Shown: piece by piece, positions 57,547-64,000 of the stretch
Layout of the letters: each line of letters begins with the position of its first letter
Numbering within the stretch: the stretch's first letter is position 1
From: Pontiella agarivorans
Lineage (GTDB): Bacteria; Verrucomicrobiota; Kiritimatiellia; Kiritimatiellales; Pontiellaceae
NCBI RefSeq assembly: GCF_034531395.1
Contig: NZ_JARVCO010000004.1
Coordinates: 62,001 to 126,000 of the forward strand
Length of the DNA: 64,000 nucleotides
Reading direction: 5' to 3'
Program-made: the position numbers and the translations under genes
The notes under the pieces: model-generated
The model's database searches: none
What the model was told of the DNA's origin: nothing
Seen by the model: the letters and a program-made list of their open reading frames with translations, nothing else

Positions 57547-59916
57547 TTAATCGAGTTCCAACGCTTCCGGGAAATAGCGATAATAGGTCGGGCCGTACTC
57601 CTCGATCCGCTTACCGTTGGCCTGATGCATGGCCTTCAGTTTCATCTTTCCTTCTTCCTGGCTGTCAATCAGCAGCGGATGGGTATTTTCACTCAGCATT
57701 TCGCCGGCGGCATTCATCAGCGCTACATTTACGTTGAAGAACTCAAAGCGCTCTCCTTCAACCGTCCAGCGGATCGGAGCAATGGCTGCTGCACTGTTCG
57801 ATTCAATATCCGCATCCACGGCACCCTCGGCAACCGTTTTACCGCCGGCAACAATTTCCCAGTTCAGCTTCGCACCGGAAAGTTCTTCGTGCAGATCATT
57901 GACCACCCAAAGCTCGGCCTCAAAGGTTTCCCCCGCATCCCAGCGCTTCTTTTCATAGTGCACACTGGCCAGCACCGGCTGATACGCCCGTTTTACATAA
58001 TCGAACGACAGCTTCTTGTCGCCGTAGTAATCGATGATGCCCCATTTGATGTCCGGCATATGCGTCATAAAATGACAGAGGGCCACACAGCTCAACCGCG
58101 GTTTCTGACGGCGGTAATATTCCAGTGCATACTGGAAAATGATTCCCTGAGCCAGCTGGGTCGCTTCAACAAACTCCTCCAGTGATCCCGTCTTTTCATC
58201 GCCGAACACTTCAACATTCAGCGTTTTCAGAATATCAATATCCGCCCAGTGATAACCCCAGCTCAAACCCATCGGCCAGAGTTCATCTTCCGGAATAAAC
58301 TTTTTCAGCGCGTCAACACTCGGAGCCGACGCCGCCGTCAGTTCGGGAATCACGCAATAATCCTGCGCCGGATAATACTCCTCCATCGGCTTCGCACCCG
58401 CACCGTAATAATGCTCGTTTGCATGCGCCGACTCGTTCGGTTTGTAGCCCAGCAACTGACCGTTCTCCGCACTCAGCGGCGAGGCCGGGGCATACGGAAC
58501 ATGAGTATGCTGATTCACGACTTTGCCGATTTCATCCATAAACAGCTTGTTGTCGCTCTCCAGATGCGCACCTGAAAAATAGACTTCCTCGCCCCCCATC
58601 CACATAATCGTTGAAGGATGGTTCCGGCGCTGCTTCACAATTTCCGCCGCTTCGCTCAGCGCCCCGCCCAGCACCTCTTCCGTGGCAATATAGCCCTGCG
58701 TCGCGAAGCTGAAGTTGGTCCACACCGTAATGCCGAGGCGATCGCACAGCTCGTAGAAATACGGTACTTCCGGCGGATGCCATCCGAAAATGCGCAGGTT
58801 GTTGATATTCGCTTCCTTCACCTGATTCAGACGCGATTCATATTTGGCATTCGTGTTCCGACCGTAAAGCATCGACGGCGGGCCGCCCCAGCAGGCCGAC
58901 CGCAGAAACGTCGGTTTACCATTAATCACAAAGGTCCACGGATACTCCACCTGATCTTCTGAAAAGCCCGGATTCATTTCCATCGTGATTTCGCGAATCC
59001 CGAAAACCTCTTTCGACACATCGCTGACATTCCCATCTCTGGAAACTTTAATCTCCGCTTCATAGAGATGCTGATCGCCCATATCCCACGGCCACCACAG
59101 CTTCGCGTCCGCCACAGGCACTTTGACGGACGCCGTCTGTTTACCCGGCTCAACCGAGACAGAAACCGTTTCAGAAGCCGTCAGCGGACTCTCAAAATTT
59201 TCGCCCTTAACCGTAATTTCCAGATCCGCAGTAACGGCCGCATCGGAGAGATTCTCCAGTTCAACCTCAAAAGACACATCCGCCCGGCGTCCATCGATAC
59301 TGGATTCGATGCGGGTATAACCGACTTTGATCATATCGGTTGCCACCACCTTTACCGGACGGTGAATACCGAAGGGAATTACGTCGGGCATGTAGTCGCC
59401 ACCGAAACAGAACTTCCGGCCGGCCACACGCCCATGGTTGCGCGGCGGCGGATCCAGGCGAATCATCAGAATGTTGCAGCCCTCGCGCCACTCGTCAAAA
59501 CGTACCGAATCGGTAACATCAAATTCAAATGCCGAAAACATCCCTTCGTGTGAACCGAGATACTGATTATTCAGCCACGCCTCACAGCTGTAATCCACAC
59601 CCTCAAAACGAACGGTGACTTTTTTGCCGGCCCACTCCTTCGGCGCATCAAACTTCGTGAAATACCAGTATTCCAGCTCCTGCACCCATTTGGCCCGCGC
59701 AAAATTTCGGCCGAAATAGGGATCGTCCAGTTCTCCCGCACGCTGCAGATCAGAATAAATATCCCCGGGAACCACCGCCGCATTCCAGTTGAAAAACGTG
59801 CCCTGATATTCCGACGGCATCGTGTGAAACCCTTCTTTCACCCCCTGCCCCGGACGGATTTTCTGCATTTTCCAGTGAATCCCGCTTAAATCAATTTCCA
59901 TTCTCTTTTCGCTCAT
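57547..59916 (-). CDS. cytoplasmic GH2 beta-mannosidase-like protein with altered catalytic motif
   Basis: 789 residues, no signal peptide. N-terminal sandwich with [27 protein letters not shown] and [21 protein letters not shown], typical of the beta-mannosidase branch of GH2. Ig-like domains and a barrel follow. The acid/base motif reads [11 protein letters not shown] (443-444), where the family normally has Asn-Glu, so the Asn is replaced by Glu. The nucleophile candidate is in [10 protein letters not shown] (Glu525). It is third in an operon after the fused CoA-transferase (gap 9 bases). The enzyme is intracellular, so it would act on imported or CoA-linked material. It could be active with changed specificity, or inactive. 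Confidence 0.82.
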   Translation of the reverse strand: MSEKRMEIDLSGIHWKMQKIRPGQGVKEGFHTMPSEYQGTFFNWNAAVVPGDIYSDLQRAGELDDPYFGRNFARAKWVQELEYWYFTKFDAPKEWAGKKVTVRFEGVDYSCEAWLNNQYLGSHEGMFSAFEFDVTDSVRFDEWREGCNILMIRLDPPPRNHGRVAGRKFCFGGDYMPDVIPFGIHRPVKVVATDMIKVGYTRIESSIDGRRADVSFEVELENLSDAAVTADLEITVKGENFESPLTASETVSVSVEPGKQTASVKVPVADAKLWWPWDMGDQHLYEAEIKVSRDGNVSDVSKEVFGIREITMEMNPGFSEDQVEYPWTFVINGKPTFLRSACWGGPPSMLYGRNTNAKYESRLNQVKEANINNLRIFGWHPPEVPYFYELCDRLGITVWTNFSFATQGYIATEEVLGGALSEAAEIVKQRRNHPSTIMWMGGEEVYFSGAHLESDNKLFMDEIGKVVNQHTHVPYAPASPLSAENGQLLGYKPNESAHANEHYYGAGAKPMEEYYPAQDYCVIPELTAASAPSVDALKKFIPEDELWPMGLSWGYHWADIDILKTLNVEVFGDEKTGSLEEFVEATQLAQGIIFQYALEYYRRQKPRLSCVALCHFMTHMPDIKWGIIDYYGDKKLSFDYVKRAYQPVLASVHYEKKRWDAGETFEAELWVVNDLHEELSGAKLNWEIVAGGKTVAEGAVDADIESNSAAAIAPIRWTVEGERFEFFNVNVALMNAAGEMLSENTHPLLIDSQEEGKMKLKAMHQANGKRIEEYGPTYYRYFPEALELD

Positions 59917-59925
59917 ATCCCGCTC

Positions 59926-62232
59926 CTATTTAGTAAACTCTTCAATGATTGCTTCCGTATGTTCTCCAAGCTTTGGAGAACCTTTGGAGGTGAAAATGCG
60001 TTTACCGTCCAGCTTGACCGGACAGCGCGTGGTTCGATACGTCGACCCATCCGACAGTTCAACCGTCTGCTCCATTTCCAGACATTGGAACGCCTCCGAT
60101 GCACGCAGCATATTCCAATCAAGCACCTTCGCGCACCAGATATCCGCCGGCTCCAAAACCGCCAGCCATTCATCCGTTGATTGAGTCATCAGATGCTCCG
60201 CCAAAATGGCTTTCAGTTTATCCCGTTCCGTAAACCAGCTCGCCGGCTCCGGATAGTTCAGCAAGGCATCACAGCCGATCAGTTCGCCCATTCGCATCAA
60301 ATTCCCCATCGACAGCGCAAGGTAGCCGCCCGCAGTCTGATAAATGCCATACGGCGCACCGAGATAAGCATGCGCATTGTGCGTTTTCGTACGCTCCGGA
60401 GCCTGCCCCCCATCCTGGAAATAGACGGTCAGCGGTTCAAACTGAAAATCAAGCGCCGCCTCATACAGGCTGACAGCAACCCGACCGCCAACTCCGGCCA
60501 CCAGCTTGGATAAAATACCCTGGGCCAATTGCGCTCCAGCCAGAATATCCGTCACAGCCAGCCCCATCGGAACCGGACCGTCATCCGCATTGCCCGAAAG
60601 CCACGTCAGCCCGCTCACAGCCTGCACCAGCAGATCCTGCCCCGGTTTTTCACGCCACGGACCTTCCGTACCGTAACCGGAAATTGTGCCGTAAATAATC
60701 TCCGGATTCAGCGATGCTACGGTCTCATAACCGAAACCGAGCTCTTCCATTACGCCCGGACGGAAGTTATGAATCATCACATCCGAATTTTTGATCAGTT
60801 GCTGAGCAACCGCCTTTCCTTCATCGGATTTCAGATCCAGACAGATACTCTCCTTATTCCGGTTGATCGCATGAAACAGAGTCGATTCACCATTGAGCTG
60901 CACGTCGGTTACATAATGTTTCCGGCAGATATCGCCGCCGGGCTGTTCCACTTTAATTACCCGTGCTCCGAAATCCCCCAGCCGGAGTGACGCAGACGGA
61001 CCGGAAAGAAACTGGCTGAAATCCAGGACAACCTTACCTTCGAGAGGCCGCTCTTCCACAGCAGCAACATCCTCGCTGCCTGCAGTCGCAGAGGACAGCA
61101 AACCTGCATCAAGCTCCGCATTGGCATTTCCAAGAACGGGAGCCGCGACATCTGAAAAAATGCGTTCGCCGTCAATCCGTACCGGACAGCGCAAGGTATC
61201 GATTTTCACGCCGTTCGGGCGCGAAACGGTCTGTTTCATTTCCAGACTCCGGAAGGCCGGATGCTGCATCATCCGCTCATAATCCAGTACATCGGAACAC
61301 CAGAAATCCGCCGGCTCCAAAACCGCCAGCCAATCTTGCGTTGATTTTTTAACAAACTGTGCAGCTAACTGTTGATTGATTTCATCCCGCTCCGCATACC
61401 TCGTTTGAGCATCGGCCTCTTCCAGCTCCAGCCCGATCAGTCCGCCCAGTTTTTTCAACGACCCCATGGCAATGGCAATATATCCATCCAGGGTCTGGAA
61501 AATGCCGTAGGGCGCGCCGAGATAGGCATGCGCCGGATGGGTTTTCGAACGCTTCGGCAACTGCTCCCCGTCGTTGAGGTAGGTGGTTAAAAACTCAAAC
61601 TGCAGATCCAGCAGCGATTCCAGCAGACTCACCTCGATACGTGCCCCCTGTCCGCTTTTATTACGCCGAACCAGCGCCGCAAGAATCCCCTGCGCCAAAT
61701 GCGTGCCGCAGATCATGTCACCGATCGCCATGCCGAACGGCGTCGGCGGCGCATCGGCCGTTCCGGTCAGCCAGGTCAGGCCGGAAACCGATTGAGCCAG
61801 CAGATCCTGCCCCGGCTTGGCCACCCAGGGTCCTTCCCTTCCGTAGCCGGTTACTTCGCCATAAATAATGCGCGGATTCAGCCCCTTCACCGTATCAAAA
61901 TCGAGGCCGATTTTTTCCATTACGCCCGGACGAAAGTTGTGCGTCATTACATCGGCCGAAGCGATCAGCTTTTTCACGTTCCCCAGATCCTGCGGATCTT
62001 TCAGGTTGGCCGCATAGGATTTTTTATTCCGGTTAATCGTGTGAAAAACCAGACTGTCACCGTCCGCATACAGATTCTTGGTGGCCAGCTGACGACACGC
62101 ATCCCCGGAATCCGGACGTTCAATTTTAATGACGGTTGCGCCGAGATCGGCCAGCCGGAGGCCGGCGTAGGGTCCGGCCAGATACTGGCTGAACTCCAGA
62201 ACAGTGATTCCTTTAAGCGGAAGTGTTTTCAT
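59926..62232 (-). CDS. tandem-fused CaiB/BaiF (family III) CoA-transferase
   Basis: 768 residues formed by two complete family III CoA-transferase domains, about 1-375 and 397-768, joined by an Ala/Ser/Glu-rich linker. Both copies have the N-terminal motif (F)SQ(Y/F)L(A/S)GP.A.LRL.D.GA.VIK, the HNFRPGVME segment, GYG.EGPW..KPGQDLL, and the putative catalytic Asp (Asp172 in AIGDMICG, Asp562 in AVTDILAG). Canonical enzymes are interlocked homodimers, so fusion could make a monomeric ring or a double dimer. The start overlaps the SBP-like gene stop as TAATG, so they are translationally coupled. It would move CoA between carboxylic acids; the acid is unknown. Confidence 0.92.
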   Translation of the reverse strand: MKTLPLKGITVLEFSQYLAGPYAGLRLADLGATVIKIERPDSGDACRQLATKNLYADGDSLVFHTINRNKKSYAANLKDPQDLGNVKKLIASADVMTHNFRPGVMEKIGLDFDTVKGLNPRIIYGEVTGYGREGPWVAKPGQDLLAQSVSGLTWLTGTADAPPTPFGMAIGDMICGTHLAQGILAALVRRNKSGQGARIEVSLLESLLDLQFEFLTTYLNDGEQLPKRSKTHPAHAYLGAPYGIFQTLDGYIAIAMGSLKKLGGLIGLELEEADAQTRYAERDEINQQLAAQFVKKSTQDWLAVLEPADFWCSDVLDYERMMQHPAFRSLEMKQTVSRPNGVKIDTLRCPVRIDGERIFSDVAAPVLGNANAELDAGLLSSATAGSEDVAAVEERPLEGKVVLDFSQFLSGPSASLRLGDFGARVIKVEQPGGDICRKHYVTDVQLNGESTLFHAINRNKESICLDLKSDEGKAVAQQLIKNSDVMIHNFRPGVMEELGFGYETVASLNPEIIYGTISGYGTEGPWREKPGQDLLVQAVSGLTWLSGNADDGPVPMGLAVTDILAGAQLAQGILSKLVAGVGGRVAVSLYEAALDFQFEPLTVYFQDGGQAPERTKTHNAHAYLGAPYGIYQTAGGYLALSMGNLMRMGELIGCDALLNYPEPASWFTERDKLKAILAEHLMTQSTDEWLAVLEPADIWCAKVLDWNMLRASEAFQCLEMEQTVELSDGSTYRTTRCPVKLDGKRIFTSKGSPKLGEHTEAIIEEFTK

Positions 62233-63383
62233 TATGAGGCCTTTGATTCGCGATACATTTTATTCAGTTGTTCAAGCACGGCTTCAGCACGTCCTCCGTT
62301 TTTCAGGAAGTCATGAATCGGCTGACCCGCCGCATCCTGAAAATCAAGATACCCGGCATAACGCGGCCGCACAAAGGCGCGGTCGAGCGTCGGCAGTGTG
62401 TTGCGGAAAAAGTCAGAGCAGACGGCATTGGTTTCCGGGGCCTCCCAGGCCTCGCGATGACCGGGCTGTCCGCCCGATTCAAAAAAGAGACCGCGCTGAA
62501 CTTCCGGTGAAGCCGTAAAACAGGCATATGCAGCAGCGATTTCCGTGTGTTTGCATTTTGCAGAAATCGCCAGCCCGGTTCCGCCCAGCATGGTGGAGCC
62601 CGGTCGCCCCGCTTCCATTCCGATCACATCATGAAAAGTCACAAGGTGCTTCGCATAACCCGGCCGAGAATAGTTGGTATAGCCATAGGTATATGGCGCA
62701 TAGGCAAACCGGTCGGTGGACGACATCACCTCCATAGTACGGATCGGATTCAGTTCAAAAAATTCCGGCGGCACCACATCAGCCAGTTGTTTCAGCTGTT
62801 CAAGAGCAAGCACCCCCGATTCTTTTTCCGCCACCTCTTCCTCATTAGGGAAAATAGACGCTCCGGCCGCTTTCAGCAGATTCAGGAAATTGCCGTAGAC
62901 ATCCAGCGGAATACTCGGACAGCACACCAGCCCCTTTTTTCCCAAAGCAATCAGTTCATCAAAGGTGCCCGGAATCCGCTCCCCGGCTTTTTCGAGCAGA
63001 TCAGGACGTGCGGCCGACACCGGGCACGCGGCATCAATGGCCAATGCCCACTGACTGCCGTTAAAATGATAACTCATGTGCGACTGCCCCACCGAGTTCG
63101 CCGCCTGATCTTCAAGATATTCCGCCGGAATTAATTTTTCCAGAGGCTGGAGAATTCCGCTCGCCGCCGCAAAGCCGGCCCACGGATGATCAATGACCAG
63201 AAAATCGTACGCCTCTGCAATTTCGGAAATCGGCTTATCGGCAAATTCCTGCAGCGAGCGTTTGTCCCACTGAATATCCACCTCGGGATGAAGCTCATGA
63301 AAACGCTGGGCGGTGGCAACCACAGAAACGTACCCTCGCGAATGATCCCAGGTCATTCCTTTCAACTGTATTTTATCGGCCAT
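62232..63383 (-). CDS. family 1 solute-binding-protein-like protein without signal peptide
   Basis: 383 residues from the ATG at 63383, chosen for GGAG 7 bases upstream. The sequence begins [17 protein letters not shown] with no hydrophobic leader. An upstream in-frame extension to 63434 adds only polar residues. The fold signature is that of sugar ABC transporter binding proteins ([64 protein letters not shown]). No permease or ATPase gene lies nearby. A cytoplasmic location suggests a sensor, carrier or enzyme derived from a binding protein. It is the first gene of the operon and divergent from an IclR regulator. Confidence 0.88.
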   Translation of the reverse strand: MADKIQLKGMTWDHSRGYVSVVATAQRFHELHPEVDIQWDKRSLQEFADKPISEIAEAYDFLVIDHPWAGFAAASGILQPLEKLIPAEYLEDQAANSVGQSHMSYHFNGSQWALAIDAACPVSAARPDLLEKAGERIPGTFDELIALGKKGLVCCPSIPLDVYGNFLNLLKAAGASIFPNEEEVAEKESGVLALEQLKQLADVVPPEFFELNPIRTMEVMSSTDRFAYAPYTYGYTNYSRPGYAKHLVTFHDVIGMEAGRPGSTMLGGTGLAISAKCKHTEIAAAYACFTASPEVQRGLFFESGGQPGHREAWEAPETNAVCSDFFRNTLPTLDRAFVRPRYAGYLDFQDAAGQPIHDFLKNGGRAEAVLEQLNKMYRESKAS

Positions 63384-63572
63384 GCAGATGCTCCATCTTG
63401 TTTTATATGTGAATTTAAAATTTATATAGAACATCCTCTCTTCACATCAACCGCAACCAACCTGTACAAAAGACCGATACAAAAACATTGGAATGCCGTG
63501 CTTCTTACGGCCTAAATTGGTCCATCAGAAAAGTCTCTGCATTTTATATATAAACGCCTGTTTCGTATTCAG
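63384..63572. promoter_or_regulatory. divergent promoter region between the SBP-like gene and iclR
   Basis: 189 bases, AT-rich near both starts. It contains GCCGT-N7-ACGGC (63495-63511) and two similar TACAAAA boxes (63465-63471 and 63478-63484). Both are candidate IclR sites. TATATAAA-type -10 sequences are visible on the minus strand near 63421. Confidence 0.45.
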
Positions 63573-64000
63573 ATGATGAAAACTACAAAGAAAAAAACCA
63601 GTTACCAGGCACCGGCCCTCGAGAAAGGGCTGGATATTCTGGAATACCTTTCCGCCCAGCCCAAACCGCGAACGCAGCTGGAAATTGCCCAGGCTCTGGG
63701 ACGCAACCCCAGCGAACTCTACCGCATGCTTGCCTGCCTCGAAGAACGTGGTTACATCGCCAAAGGCGAATCCGGAAACGGTTACCGCATGACGCTGCGC
63801 CTGTTTGACCTCGGGCACCGCCAGCACACCGCCACCACACTTCGGAAGGCCGCGCACATTGCCATGGAAGGTCTGGCCGAGGAGATCGGACAGGCCTGCC
63901 ACCTCACCTTTCAGCACGGCACTTCCCTGATTGTAATGATGGAACGCATGCCGGCCCGTAAAGTCTGCCTCTCGATCGGCGAAGGCTCTGTATTCCCCAT
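63573..64000 (+). CDS. IclR-family regulator, 3' end cut by the window edge
   Basis: I translated from the ATG at 63573: about 142 residues are visible with no stop before the window ends. The N-terminal winged helix is QAPALEKGLDILEYLSAQPKPRTQLEIAQALGRNPSELYRMLACLEERGYIAKGESGNGYRMT. It is followed by the start of the GAF-like effector domain (LRKAAHIAMEGLAEEIGQACHLTFQHG...). This is the classic IclR layout. It is transcribed away from the SBP-like/CoA-transferase/GH2 operon and is its likely regulator, responding to an organic acid or sugar acid. Confidence 0.93.
   Translation, partial: MMKTTKKKTSYQAPALEKGLDILEYLSAQPKPRTQLEIAQALGRNPSELYRMLACLEERGYIAKGESGNGYRMTLRLFDLGHRQHTATTLRKAAHIAMEGLAEEIGQACHLTFQHGTSLIVMMERMPARKVCLSIGEGSVFP

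Noticed and set aside
59961-59981. 9-bp inverted repeat with 3-base centre near the end of the CoA-transferase gene
   Set aside because: It encodes the C-terminal GSPKLGEH segment, which is typical of the family, and it is 24-45 bases before the next gene with its own start. No operator role is supported.

Overview
The window looks like part of the chromosome of a marine, polysaccharide-degrading member of the PVC superphylum, most plausibly a Kiritimatiellota bacterium of the Pontiella type. This is an inference from gene content: clustered S1 sulfatases and glycoside hydrolases, PEP-CTERM proteins, FDGDG-type calcium-binding tails, TNGP...TNL...QEFFR modules, and no SusC/SusD pair. Nearly every gene lies on the minus strand. 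The exceptions are a thioredoxin-like gene, a small membrane protein gene and a truncated IclR-type regulator gene.

The subject of the window is breakdown of red-algal galactans (agar and/or porphyran). From low to high coordinates: (1) 1-7188, an operon of a LacZ-type GH2 beta-galactosidase, a GH42-like enzyme and an MFS sugar porter; (2) 7449-11570, an S1 sulfatase, two small plus-strand genes and a GH29 alpha-L-fucosidase-type enzyme; (3) 11747-17475, a XylR-like regulator and a four-gene operon (aldehyde dehydrogenase, enolase-superfamily cycloisomerase, zinc alcohol dehydrogenase, KduD-like SDR) that matches the 3,6-anhydro-L-galactose route to 2-keto-3-deoxygluconate; (4) 17639-21480, a translationally coupled GH2 and GH117 pair; (5) 21714-29920, a sulfatase, GH86 and beta-helix operon; (6) 30080-57420, three further GH86 enzymes, two large non-catalytic multi-domain secreted proteins, two PEP-CTERM proteins, a TonB-like anchored protein, and two paralogous histidine kinase/response regulator pairs with very large periplasmic sensor regions; (7) 57547-64000, an operon of a solute-binding-like protein without a signal peptide, a tandem-fused CaiB/BaiF CoA-transferase and a cytoplasmic GH2 protein with an altered catalytic motif, divergent from an IclR regulator.

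A coherent reading is that secreted GH86 enzymes cut the polymer, sulfatases, GH29 and GH2 trim it, GH117 releases anhydrogalactose, an MFS porter imports sugars, and the region-3 operon oxidises anhydrogalactose. KDG kinase and KDPG aldolase are not in the window. The two kinases probably sense galactan fragments.

The most novel material is at the level of modules. Two uncharacterised C-terminal beta-sandwich-like domains recur across the secreted enzymes and non-catalytic proteins. The N-terminal sensor domain of the second kinase resembles one of them. The SBP-like/CoA-transferase/GH2 operon does not match a pathway I can name.
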